Shown piece by piece: positions 1 to 8,434 of a DNA stretch of 36,432 nt. Position numbers and translations under genes: made by a program. This DNA comes from Sulfurovaceae bacterium. GTDB taxonomy: Bacteria; Campylobacterota; Campylobacteria; Campylobacterales; Sulfurovaceae. Within the stretch, counting starts at the first letter, position 1. Every line of letters starts with the position of its first letter. The notes under the pieces are model-generated. The model did not search any database, was not told the DNA's origin, and saw only the letters and a program-made list of their open reading frames with translations. Location of the stretch: NCBI GenBank assembly GCA_016744805.1, contig JADGDQ010000017.1, positions 1 through 36,432 on the forward strand, given 5' to 3'.

Positions 1-26
1 TCTCTTATCTCTTCACTTAAACTCAT
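1..26 (-). CDS. 5' end of a gene running off the left edge
   Basis: An ATG on the minus strand (complement of 24-26) begins MSLSEEIR and stays open to the window edge. An AAGGA-type ribosome binding site lies about 8 bases upstream of it. Only eight codons are visible, so no family can be named. It lies downstream of the pglB/sugar-transferase cluster on the same strand, so it could be a further glycan gene, but the roughly 175-base gap from the preceding stop leaves that open. Confidence 0.45.
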
Positions 27-202
27 TTTTAATGTCCTTATATATATTTAATTTTTTAATTTTTTAATTATTGTATTATAACTTTTTTAACTTTATCTAT
101 AAAATAGCATTTATCAACAGAAATTTTAGGGACAGGGTCAATGGATATAGGGATATAGGAATCAGTTAATCTATGTATGCGTAAGTGCTAAGATGCTCCA
201 CC

Positions 203-799
203 CTACGGCACAATAGTTTTAATAATATATTCTATATCACTTCGTAGTGACCAGTTATAAATATACTCTTTGTTTATAGCTACTTTGTCTTTCCAGATGA
301 CTTCTCTATTATAATATTCGGGGTCTTTTTGTTGTGCTAGGATGCTCTCTTCGTTGCGGTATTTGAGTGAGGCTGGACCTGTGATGGCTGGGGGGATAGA
401 GAGGATGATTCTCTCTTCACCCTCTAGTTTATCTGCAAAACCCTCTACATCAGGTCTTGCTCCTACAAAACTCATAGAGCCAAAGAGTACATTAAAGAGT
501 TGGGGGAGTTCGTCTATTTTTGTTTTTCTCATAATCTTGCCACTTTTGGTGATTCGTATATCATTATCTGTGGTGACACTACTATCAAAGCCCTCTATAG
601 TACGCATAGTTTTTATCTTGTAGACCAAAAAAACTTTGCCATATCGCCCTACTCTTCGTTGTACAAAAAGCCCAAAACTGTGCGTATCAATAGAGGCTAT
701 AAACAGAGCCAAAATCATAATAGGCAGAGTCAAAACTATACCTATTATAGAGAGGGCTATATCAAAAACTCGTTTGATAATCCACTGATTTTTTGTCAC
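203..799 (-). CDS. Small polyprenyl-phosphate phosphoglycosyl transferase (PglC/WcaJ superfamily)
   Basis: This enzyme family transfers a phospho-sugar from a UDP-sugar to undecaprenyl phosphate at the inner membrane, the first step of lipid-linked glycan assembly. The 198-residue length matches the small one-domain type such as Campylobacter PglC (about 200). Seen: a basic N-terminus followed by one hydrophobic re-entrant helix (about residues 10-33), the KIKTMR segment, the catalytic Asp-Glu in KIDELPQLFNV, and SFVGARP. After GARP the sequence departs from PglC: it has PDVEGF and ITGPASLKYRNEE in place of the usual ITGWAQVNGRN, so its sugar specificity is unclear and I do not assign pglC. 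Its start overlaps the end of pglB by 4 bases, which indicates co-transcription and suggests it starts the glycan that PglB transfers. Confidence 0.88.
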   Translation of the reverse strand: MTKNQWIIKRVFDIALSIIGIVLTLPIMILALFIASIDTHSFGLFVQRRVGRYGKVFLVYKIKTMRTIEGFDSSVTTDNDIRITKSGKIMRKTKIDELPQLFNVLFGSMSFVGARPDVEGFADKLEGEERIILSIPPAITGPASLKYRNEESILAQQKDPEYYNREVIWKDKVAINKEYIYNWSLRSDIEYIIKTIVP

Positions 800-2916
800 T
801 TTTTAATCTTGTATATTTTACTATAAGGAGAGTTTACAACAAGTTCAAAAAGGTTAGAGTCGTACTTTCCTAGCATAAACATCTGTACAAATGTAGAGTT
901 GATTGTTTGACTATCCATAATCACAAGTTTATTATAACTCTTCATAAAGACTATAGAGTAATTACCATTATAATTATAGAGTTTTGGATGAATTTTTAGT
1001 TTGCCTTCTGTATCATATTCTGTGATAATAAAGTTTTTGATTTTTTGTTGGCTATCACCCATGGTAAGTACTCCTGTACGAAGGTCAAAAGAGATACCAT
1101 TTGCAAAGCGTAAAAGACCCTCTTCTGATTGATCTGTGATTTGTGTAGGATAAAAAACCACATCTCTCTCCTCTTTTCCTGTGCTAAGGTCTAGGTTTCC
1201 AAAGAGCGATATAGTAGGAAATATTCCTAACATACGGTAGGAGAAATAGAGATATATATCGCGTGTTTTTGGAGGCAATTTGTACTCTGGGTCGTCAAGT
1301 TGTGCAAGGAGTAGATTGGGGTCTTTGTAGCTACCATCGCTTTTTTTGAAAAGTGTGGTTGTGATGATAGAGTGGTTGGACTCTTCATAGGTCTCTACAG
1401 CCAAACGGCTAAGATTTGCAGTAAAGGTAGGTGAGTCACTCAACATAATTTTGGAGATAATAAAGTTATCATTATTATGCTTTCCACCATCAATAAGTGT
1501 AGAGGTATCAGAGTAGTACCATATTGGGTAGCCATAATCCCACCAAGTAAGCGTATAATCTTTGGCATCAGCTATTGTATCTAGCTTGACCAAATCTTCA
1601 ACCTCTTGGCTTTTGAGTACGGTAGGAGTCATGTATGCCAAAATATGCGTAATATTTGGATACAACATTGCCCCAGTCATCACGGTTACAAAAACCAATT
1701 TGAGTTTATGATTTTCTAGGTAATCACCCACAACCCAAAAAAGATACACAGCACTCATAGCAGCCACAGGCACAGCATAGACAGTAAACCGAAGCCCACC
1801 CCAGAGTGCAAAGATACCAATACCAATCAGAGGCAAAGCCAAAATAAAGGCTCTATGTCTAAAGACAAGCACACCATAGCCAATAAGTGCCAAAATCACA
1901 CCAGTCACAGAGCCTGAAGTACGATTAGCAAAAGTACTAAATGGTATCTGTCCAGCCTCTCGTACTGTTTGGTTTACAGAAAAAAAGTGCAGTCCCTCTG
2001 TGGCTGTTCCTGTATTGGTATAGGATAATATATGATAAGAGAGTAGTCCAAAGATATTGCTATAGAGAAGAAAAACAAAAAAGAGTATACCTACAGCTAT
2101 CATTAACTCTTTCATCTTAAATTGGCTTTTGAGTAAAATTATATAAACAATAAAAACCAAAAGCAGATGCACAATATAATCATAGGGTTTTGCAATGCCC
2201 AAAGGAATAAGTGCCAATAATACAATTATCAAAGCCTGATAAGTAATCTTTTCACTATGATGATACCATATCATATAGGCTACATAAATCATACTCATAG
2301 CAAAAACAATAGCCTGACCTTGGTCATATAAGAATGGATAGATAATAATAGCAATACTCGCATAAAGAGCAGAGCGGAGATTAAAATCAATAGTACTCTT
2401 CATCAAGAAAAAGAGAATAAACATAGGAGCCATAGCAGAGAACATATCTGTATCATAATAGCCTGTCATTGTACGATTATAATAACTCCAAGTAATACTC
2501 CCCAAAAGTGCAGCGAAAAAGCCCCAAAGTGTTTTGTTGTAGAGTCGTGATATAAGAATAATAGGGATAACAACCAAACTAGAGATAACAGAAGGCATAT
2601 ACAAAATAACTGTCTCTAAAGAGAATGGTGTAATCTTGACAAAGAGCGTGGTAAAAAAGATTACTCCATACTCCCACATACCAAATACTCGTGGATTAGG
2701 CTCATGGAGTCCAAATAGCTCTTGTTGGGCTCCTGCTGCAAAAAAATACCCATCATTGGTATTAATCATAAGCTCATTATTCCACATAAAGTCACTATCG
2801 CCACCAAACTGCCATACCCATATCATACGCATCATAAAACTAAAACTATATGCAAGTAGCATCAATCCTGCTACCTGTGCAGTAGTAATGTTTTCTAAAC
2901 TATTCTCTTTCACCAT
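796..2916 (-). CDS. pglB: PglB-type N-oligosaccharyltransferase (STT3 family)
   Basis: Integral membrane enzyme that moves a lipid-linked oligosaccharide onto Asn in the sequon (D/E)-X-N-X-S/T of periplasmic proteins. The 706 residues compare with about 713 in Campylobacter. Seen: an N-terminal half of many membrane helices; the first external loop with NTNDGYF carrying the first catalytic Asp; GYYDTDMF with the second acidic motif; QTVREAG, corresponding to the SVxE-type external-loop glutamate; and the signature WWDYG at residues 458-462, which reads the +2 Ser/Thr. YRMLGIFPTI further on may hold the bacterial MxxI motif, less surely. It is flanked by a phosphoglycosyl transferase downstream and a family 2 glycosyltransferase upstream, with overlaps of 4 and 7 bases. 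All the key motifs I looked for are intact, so it should be active. Confidence 0.96.
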   Translation of the reverse strand: MVKENSLENITTAQVAGLMLLAYSFSFMMRMIWVWQFGGDSDFMWNNELMINTNDGYFFAAGAQQELFGLHEPNPRVFGMWEYGVIFFTTLFVKITPFSLETVILYMPSVISSLVVIPIILISRLYNKTLWGFFAALLGSITWSYYNRTMTGYYDTDMFSAMAPMFILFFLMKSTIDFNLRSALYASIAIIIYPFLYDQGQAIVFAMSMIYVAYMIWYHHSEKITYQALIIVLLALIPLGIAKPYDYIVHLLLVFIVYIILLKSQFKMKELMIAVGILFFVFLLYSNIFGLLSYHILSYTNTGTATEGLHFFSVNQTVREAGQIPFSTFANRTSGSVTGVILALIGYGVLVFRHRAFILALPLIGIGIFALWGGLRFTVYAVPVAAMSAVYLFWVVGDYLENHKLKLVFVTVMTGAMLYPNITHILAYMTPTVLKSQEVEDLVKLDTIADAKDYTLTWWDYGYPIWYYSDTSTLIDGGKHNNDNFIISKIMLSDSPTFTANLSRLAVETYEESNHSIITTTLFKKSDGSYKDPNLLLAQLDDPEYKLPPKTRDIYLYFSYRMLGIFPTISLFGNLDLSTGKEERDVVFYPTQITDQSEEGLLRFANGISFDLRTGVLTMGDSQQKIKNFIITEYDTEGKLKIHPKLYNYNGNYSIVFMKSYNKLVIMDSQTINSTFVQMFMLGKYDSNLFELVVNSPYSKIYKIKK

Positions 2917-3914
2917 AACCCCTTAACTATTTTGATACCCACTGCCCAAACTCCTACAAAAGAACCCCATCCATAGGATAGATGAAGCGTTAAAAAACTT
3001 ATCATCAGATAGAAAAAACTATTTGAACTCTTTTGTAATTTAAAGCTTATGATTATAACTAAACCCAGATAACTTATTAATGATACAAGAGCCACCAAAG
3101 CAAGCTGTCCATATATTAGCGAAAGGAGTAAAGGGATTATTAGAGACAAAACAAAAAGCAGAGGGATAAAGTGTCGGACGCTAAGAGAGGTTAGTGTATG
3201 GGTATAATACGCAGTCAAAATATTCCAAAATCCATTAGAGTAGTTATTTTTGGCTAACTGTCTAAAGTTCTCTCTAGCATAGTAGGTGCAAGTAACTTGA
3301 GGAATAAGATAGATTTTTCCTCCACCATTGATAATTCGTTTATTAAGTTCTATATCTTGGTTGCGTATTAATAACTCATTATAGAGACCAAACTTTTTAA
3401 ATGCCTCTTTGGTATAACAGCCAAAAGCTACTGTATCTACCTCTTTTATCTCTTTTGACCCTGTCCTAAACTCTGCATTGCCTACACCAAATTTATGGGT
3501 GAGAATCTCTTTGATAGAGTTTGACTTTTTATTAGTATTTTTTACATCAGTACTAAGGACTCCACCTACACACTCAGCTTGAAGCTCTTGGATAGCCTGA
3601 AGTAAGCTAGAGAAATAAGAACTCTCATATTTGGCATGAGCAGAGAGGATAAATATATACTCTCCATCTGATGCGTTTATCCCCATATTCATACTAATGG
3701 GTGTGAATTTTTGAGGATTTACCAAAAGCCTAATATAGGGACAGCTTTTTTGATAGGAGTTAATAATATCTCTTGAGGTATCATCACTATTACCATCTAC
3801 AAAAATCACCTCAAAATTATCTTTTGAAATATCAGATGCTATAATAGACTCAATACACTCATTTATATATTTTTGTTCGTTAAAACAGGGAATAACCACA
3901 GACACTTTACTCAT
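2910..3914 (-). CDS. Family 2 glycosyltransferase with C-terminal membrane helices
   Basis: The N-terminus VSVVIPCFNEQKYI followed by EVIFVDGNSDDT is the GT-A fold nucleotide-sugar binding core of family GT2 (about residues 1-110). Instead of a plain DXD it has FILSAHAKYE. RNQDIELNKRI near residue 185 supplies the conserved acidic/ED-type motif. Residues about 240-330 form three or four hydrophobic segments, so it is a membrane-attached enzyme acting on a lipid-linked acceptor, like ExoA-type succinoglycan glycosyltransferases. It is the first gene of the leftward cluster with pglB (7-base overlap) and probably adds a sugar to the PglB substrate or another cell-surface glycan. Donor and acceptor cannot be read from sequence. 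Confidence 0.9.
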   Translation of the reverse strand: MSKVSVVIPCFNEQKYINECIESIIASDISKDNFEVIFVDGNSDDTSRDIINSYQKSCPYIRLLVNPQKFTPISMNMGINASDGEYIFILSAHAKYESSYFSSLLQAIQELQAECVGGVLSTDVKNTNKKSNSIKEILTHKFGVGNAEFRTGSKEIKEVDTVAFGCYTKEAFKKFGLYNELLIRNQDIELNKRIINGGGKIYLIPQVTCTYYARENFRQLAKNNYSNGFWNILTAYYTHTLTSLSVRHFIPLLFVLSLIIPLLLSLIYGQLALVALVSLISYLGLVIIISFKLQKSSNSFFYLMISFLTLHLSYGWGSFVGVWAVGIKIVKGLW

Positions 3915-4052
3915 ATTCTCTCTTCATACTAAATTTATTTTAATAGAGTATTTATCTAAAGAGTAATTATAGCATACCCAAACTGCTAGTTGAAAGCTAG
4001 TAATAGATCTGTATTAAAAAGGTAAAAAAGAGTCAATAGCAAATTATGAATT

Positions 4053-6365
4053 TTAATTCTCCTTTTTGATTACTTCAGCTACTGTATACTCTTGTGATAC
4101 CTTTGTTGATTGATATGCTATCTCTGCTACTACTTTTTCTTCTTCTTGTTTAATCCCTTGGGGGTGCTTTTGACTATAAAGGTTGACAGCACACTGCTTA
4201 AAATTTGGTTCAAATGATTTTGGGTCAAAGTCGGCAATCGTTACAGCATTGATTAATTGCTCTGAAAAATGAAATGGTACAAAACAGTCACCTTCTCGAA
4301 CTACTTGTGTAACTTTGACAATTAAACCATCAACTAAACCACGAGATGAAGCTATTGTAATCTTATCTCCACTTTCTACTTCAAGTTTTTTGGCATCAAG
4401 TGGATTAATCTCAATCCATGCTTGTGGTGCTAGGTCATTTAGCAGTGTAATAGTTTTGGTTTTTGTTCGTGTATGCCACTGCTCTACTGTTCTTCCAGTG
4501 TTAAGGTTAAGTGGAAAGCTTTGGTTGCAAGACTCTGCCAAAGGTTGCCAATCTAGGGCTAATAGCTTGGCTTTTCCATCTTCTGTTTTGCACTCAAATC
4601 CATCAGTATAGAGTCGTTTTTTTCCTTCTGGGTACAGCGTATTGCATGGCCATTGAATACCGCCTAGTTCTTCTATCTTCTTATACGACATTCCACTATA
4701 ATCACAAAGTTGTCCAGCACTTACTTTTTTTATCTCTTCAAATATATCTTCACTTGATTGAAAGTTTTGAAATAAAAGCTCATACTTACCCTCAAAATAT
4801 TTAGAAAATTCTATTACAATATTTGCATCACTCATGCTTTTTCCCAAAGGTTCTACAGCTTTTTTTGCATAATTACAGCGTCTTTCACTATTGGTATAAG
4901 TTCCCTCTTTTTCACTCCAAGTGGCAGCAGAAAACAACACATCTGCTTCTAATGCAGTTTCAGACATAAAGGCATCTTGCACGACTAAAATATCAAGTTT
5001 TTTCAAAGCTCTTCGGAGTTTGTTTTGATCAGGAAAACTTACTAAAGGATTCGTAGCAGTAACCCAAAGAGCTTTTATCTCTCCTCTATCAATAGCATCA
5101 ATAATTTGTGGGTATGAGTATCCTCGTGCAGTTGGTATAAGTGAGCTAGGAACATTGATAATATCAGCAAATACTGCTCTATCTGTATCATTAGCAAAGT
5201 TTCTATATCCAGGAATTGAGCTTGTAAAACCAAACTCTCTTGTTCCCATAGCATTACATTGTCCTGTAATACTAAATGGTGATGCCCCTTTGCGTCCAAG
5301 ATTTCCAGTGATTAATGCTAAATTACAAATAGCACTTACTGTATCTGTACCTATACTACTTTGATTAACTCCCATAGTCCACGCACTCAAAGCACTATTA
5401 GCTCCAGCATAAAGTTGTGCTATCTCATAGAGTTCCTTAACATCAATCCCCGTAATTATAGCTACCTCCTGAGGTGGATACTTTTGCATAATATGTTTTC
5501 TAAATTCTTTATATCCAGAGGTTTTATCTTGAATAAACTTTGTATCTTCCCAGCCTTGTTCCATAATAATATAACATAAACCATTGATAAGTGCTAAATC
5601 ACTTCTTGGAGCAATAGGGACAAAAACATCTGCCATATTAGCAGTTTTACTAAATCTTGGATCAACAACAATTATTTTTGGTTTTTTCCCTGTGATTTTT
5701 TTGTTTTTGGCTATATGAAGTTTGAGTATTGGATGGTTATCGGCAATATTTGCTCCTATAAGCATAATAACATCAGCATAAGAGAAGTCTTCATAAGAAG
5801 AAGGAGGTCCATCACTACCAAAGCTCTGTTTGTAACCCATTACCGCAGATGCCATACATAAAGTTGTATTTCCATCATAATTATTTGTCTCTAATCCTAA
5901 TTGTACAAACTTACCAAGAGTATAAAAATCTTCTGTTAAAAATTGACCCGTAGAGATACATGCGACAGCATTTTTACCATATTTATTTTGAATCTCTTTA
6001 AACTTATTACTCGTATGGGTAAAGGCTTCATCCCACTCTACAGCGTTGAGCTTACCATCTTTTTTAATCATAGGAGAGCTAACTCTATTAGAAGATACTA
6101 CCATCTCATGTTCTGTAAGACCTTTTGGACAAAGTGTACCATGGCTTACTGGGTGAGAGGGGTCTCCTTTGGTTCGTACAGGTTTTCCATCCTTGACACC
6201 TATATAGAGTCCACAGCCCACACCACAATATCCACAAGTACTTCGTACCCATGTATCAGGTGCTTTATCTTTGGCAATAGTTCCAAACTTTAAATCTTTA
6301 CTATATGCGTATTTATCCTCTTTTATATCATTGTTTATAAATTTATTAAGTATTTTTTTAATCAT
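4053..6365 (-). CDS. nasA: Cytoplasmic nitrate reductase-type molybdopterin oxidoreductase, NasA/NarB-like catalytic subunit
   Basis: Mo-bisMGD enzyme of the NapA/NasA branch, predicted to reduce nitrate to nitrite. Seen with the start chosen at 6365 (770 residues): a [4Fe-4S] motif C44-x2-C47-x3-C51-x27-C79, the molybdenum-ligand cysteine C170 in TLCMAS, the EQWHTRTKT segment typical of nitrate reductases, and a C-terminal molydopterin dinucleotide-binding domain ending KQCAVNLYS. There is no twin-arginine signal, unlike NapA and PsrA in this window, so it should be cytoplasmic. The start is set by AAGGAG 7 bases upstream; a longer open frame to 6407 exists but has no such site. It overlaps the upstream FeS/DmsC fusion by 8 bases, implying translational coupling. 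Assimilatory use is inference; no nitrite reductase or transporter gene is in the window. Confidence 0.82.
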   Translation of the reverse strand: MIKKILNKFINNDIKEDKYAYSKDLKFGTIAKDKAPDTWVRSTCGYCGVGCGLYIGVKDGKPVRTKGDPSHPVSHGTLCPKGLTEHEMVVSSNRVSSPMIKKDGKLNAVEWDEAFTHTSNKFKEIQNKYGKNAVACISTGQFLTEDFYTLGKFVQLGLETNNYDGNTTLCMASAVMGYKQSFGSDGPPSSYEDFSYADVIMLIGANIADNHPILKLHIAKNKKITGKKPKIIVVDPRFSKTANMADVFVPIAPRSDLALINGLCYIIMEQGWEDTKFIQDKTSGYKEFRKHIMQKYPPQEVAIITGIDVKELYEIAQLYAGANSALSAWTMGVNQSSIGTDTVSAICNLALITGNLGRKGASPFSITGQCNAMGTREFGFTSSIPGYRNFANDTDRAVFADIINVPSSLIPTARGYSYPQIIDAIDRGEIKALWVTATNPLVSFPDQNKLRRALKKLDILVVQDAFMSETALEADVLFSAATWSEKEGTYTNSERRCNYAKKAVEPLGKSMSDANIVIEFSKYFEGKYELLFQNFQSSEDIFEEIKKVSAGQLCDYSGMSYKKIEELGGIQWPCNTLYPEGKKRLYTDGFECKTEDGKAKLLALDWQPLAESCNQSFPLNLNTGRTVEQWHTRTKTKTITLLNDLAPQAWIEINPLDAKKLEVESGDKITIASSRGLVDGLIVKVTQVVREGDCFVPFHFSEQLINAVTIADFDPKSFEPNFKQCAVNLYSQKHPQGIKQEEEKVVAEIAYQSTKVSQEYTVAEVIKKEN

Positions 6366-7965
6366 GCCCATTCTCCTTATAATCTCTACCTCTTTGGTTT
6401 CCAGCAAAAAAGTTTCCTGCTAATCCTAAAGGAACAACAGATACATAAAATATATATCTACCAAGTAATTCACTAGTTGTTGCCCCAAGCAAAGAGAGTC
6501 CTAGAGTAATAATGGCTATATTTAGAGTATTATTTGCCAAAAATAGTATAGAGATAAGAGGAAGCACAAGACCAAAACCAATAAGAGTAAAACATCTGAT
6601 TTTAAGATGCTGTTGAAAATTATTTTCTAAAAGATATTTTGTTTTGTTTAATTGATAATAGTTTTTTTCTTTATCACTAAGGTACTTATAAAATATTTTC
6701 TCTTCATAGATTACAAGGAATTGATACGAAGCTACTAAGAGTGTAAGACTAAGCACCACCATAGAACTATTTGCAAACCCCTCTATAGCCAAAATAAACC
6801 CTACAAGGAGAAGTCCCAAATATCCTGTAGAGAGGAATCTTTTATTTGTCGAAACTCTATCCCAAGAGGGACGGGCTTTAATTTTGTATATTTGTGATTG
6901 AGCATAAATACCATATACTCCTGTAGTTAAAGCACCAAGCATTAAGAGAATATTTAAAAATTGCATCTGAAAAAAGTATGTGGCTACTACACCCATAGCA
7001 AGTGCAGTAAATAGCCCTAAAGCTAGTGCTTCTCTACTAAGCCATGAATTACGCCAATTTTTCATAGCAGTATGTGCTAAGAGGGGTCGTCCAAGATGTA
7101 ATGCAGAAAGAGGTAAGCCAAGCAGAGCAGGTAATAAAACAACCATTGCTAATATATAGTTTCCTGATGCTAGATTAGAAAAACCAAGCAGAGATAAAAA
7201 CTCACCCAAAAAGAGTGCTACAAATCCACCTACACTCATCTGTGTTAATACCGTCATAAATACCAATGGAAGCTCACTATGGGCTGGTTTGGTAATATGT
7301 TCGTCAGCTGGTTTATATTGGGGCATATCTGTAGGCAGAGTATATCTGGTTGTGGGCTTTGTAATATTTATATCTGCTAGATGTGGGGCTACACCTTGTG
7401 TAGCCATATCATTTTTAATCCACTCATCTTTGTGAACTACTTCAATCTCTATAGCTCCTGCAGGACAAGCCTGTACACATGATGGAGTCTCTCCAATTTC
7501 TAGTTTATCTACACACATATGACACTTTGTTACTATGCCTCTATCATAATTCATAACAGGCACTTCATACGGACAGTTCCAAGTACAGTATTGACACCCT
7601 ATACAGACATCATCATCATGAAACACAATTCCATTATCTAATTTAATATATGATTGGGTAGGACATCCATTGAGACATGCAGGATCGATACAGTGATTAC
7701 AGCTCATAGAGTTAAAAAGTTGTGAAACTTCTGGAAAAACTCCCCCCTCCATCTCTCCAACTCTTCGCCACTTTACATCAGCACTATTATTATTTTGTTC
7801 ATTACACGCAGCTTCACAGCAGTGACATCCCACACAAGCAGTTGCATCAAAATGAAATCTATACTGTTCATCTTTTTTTGGTTTGGGTATATCTATAGAG
7901 TAGTTTCCACACTGCATTCCCGTTAGGGCTTGGTGGTCTATAAAGCTATCTATGGGTGTTTTCAT
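6358..7965 (-). CDS. Fused four-cluster ferredoxin and DmsC-like membrane anchor
   Basis: One polypeptide joining two subunits that are separate in DMSO reductase. Residues about 35-200 carry four cysteine clusters of the DmsB/NrfC type (CVGCHCCEAAC, CNHCIDPACLNGC, CIGCQYCTWNC, and CHMC with CVQAC). Residues about 230-520 form eight hydrophobic segments of the DmsC anchor family, which oxidises quinol. There is no export signal, so the iron-sulfur head should sit in the cytoplasm beside the NasA-like catalytic subunit encoded immediately downstream with an 8-base overlap. The pair therefore looks like a quinol-dependent nitrate reductase in the cytoplasm, with gene order BC-A rather than the usual A-B-C. 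Electron flow quinol to FeS to Mo is inference from family knowledge. Confidence 0.85.
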   Translation of the reverse strand: MKTPIDSFIDHQALTGMQCGNYSIDIPKPKKDEQYRFHFDATACVGCHCCEAACNEQNNNSADVKWRRVGEMEGGVFPEVSQLFNSMSCNHCIDPACLNGCPTQSYIKLDNGIVFHDDDVCIGCQYCTWNCPYEVPVMNYDRGIVTKCHMCVDKLEIGETPSCVQACPAGAIEIEVVHKDEWIKNDMATQGVAPHLADINITKPTTRYTLPTDMPQYKPADEHITKPAHSELPLVFMTVLTQMSVGGFVALFLGEFLSLLGFSNLASGNYILAMVVLLPALLGLPLSALHLGRPLLAHTAMKNWRNSWLSREALALGLFTALAMGVVATYFFQMQFLNILLMLGALTTGVYGIYAQSQIYKIKARPSWDRVSTNKRFLSTGYLGLLLVGFILAIEGFANSSMVVLSLTLLVASYQFLVIYEEKIFYKYLSDKEKNYYQLNKTKYLLENNFQQHLKIRCFTLIGFGLVLPLISILFLANNTLNIAIITLGLSLLGATTSELLGRYIFYVSVVPLGLAGNFFAGNQRGRDYKENGHD

Positions 7966-8075
7966 AATCTCTATCCTTTAATTATCTTTTATTATAATAG
8001 AAAGAAGAGAGATTAAATTACTTTAGTTGTATATTTTTTATACACTAAGTAGATGAGTTTTTTTACAAAAATCTT

Positions 8076-8321
8076 TTAAGAGCAGTGTCCTCCACCGCAA
8101 CAACCACTATGGCTAGAAGCAGGAGCATTCATAGCAATACTAAATGAAGTTCCATTTTCACTAAGTGTAAAATCATGTTTTTGACAGAAATCATTATTCA
8201 TTTGACCTACCATATTTGTTGCTTTCATCAATGCATCATCTGCATTATCAAAGCTTTGATTATTTTCTAAATCACTTTTTTTAAAACACCCACACTCTTT
8301 ATCAATTGTAATTGTAAACAT
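8076..8321 (-). CDS. Small cysteine-rich protein of unknown function
   Basis: An 81-residue protein I do not recognise. It has a CGC pair at residues 10-12, a lone C46, and a glycine/cysteine tail CCGGGHCS at residues 74-81, which could bind a metal ion or iron-sulfur cluster or act in thiol chemistry. There is no signal peptide or membrane segment. A GGAT-type ribosome binding site lies 5-6 bases before the ATG. It precedes the FeS/DmsC fusion gene by 110 bases on the same strand and is divergent from selO across 113 bases. The intergenic region holds a motif also found upstream of napA. Its position suggests a role linked to nitrate metabolism or redox state, but this is only context. Confidence 0.75.
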   Translation of the reverse strand: MFTITIDKECGCFKKSDLENNQSFDNADDALMKATNMVGQMNNDFCQKHDFTLSENGTSFSIAMNAPASSHSGCCGGGHCS

Positions 8322-8375
8322 TTTTTATCCTTTTTTATAAGTTTTAAGCATAGTATCAGAGAGAAGCTTAATTAG

Positions 8376-8396
8376 GAGTAAAATAGTCTTAATTAA
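8376..8396 (+). promoter_or_regulatory. Motif shared with the napA upstream region
   Basis: The stretch GAGTAAAATAGTCTTAATTA plus a final A recurs at 28608-28628 upstream of napA with one difference in 21 positions. It lies between the divergent cysteine-rich gene and selO, two bases upstream of a TATAAT at 8399-8404 that would be the selO -10 element. It could be an operator or a shared promoter core; the binding protein is unknown. Confidence 0.5.
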
Positions 8397-8398
8397 GA

Positions 8399-8404
8399 TA
8401 TAAT
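8399..8404 (+). promoter_or_regulatory. Predicted -10 element of selO
   Basis: A perfect TATAAT lies 31 bases before the selO start codon. A -35 element would fall inside the shared 21-base motif at 8376-8396, so a protein bound there would affect this promoter. No TTGACA-like hexamer is visible. Confidence 0.5.
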
Positions 8405-8434
8405 GATTATAATCTAAACTAAAAAGGGTAAAAA

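Noticed and set aside
131-142. The 12-base string GACAGGGTCAAT occurs here and again at 8486-8497.
   Set aside because: Dozens of shared 12-mers are expected by chance in 36 kb; one copy is inside selO and there is no shared context.
3985-4001. Direct repeat GCTAGT-TGAAA-GCTAGT between the glycosyltransferase and the nitrate reductase gene.
   Set aside because: Too short to support an element, and it forms no terminator stem.
6366-6407. An upstream start that would lengthen the NasA-like protein by 14 residues.
   Set aside because: It lies deeper in the upstream gene and lacks a ribosome site, while the ATG at 6365 has AAGGAG at 7 bases.
8028-8044. TGTATA/TATACA palindrome downstream of the cysteine-rich gene, considered as a terminator.
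   Set aside because: The stem is only six A/T-rich pairs and would be too weak, so the downstream genes may still be co-transcribed.
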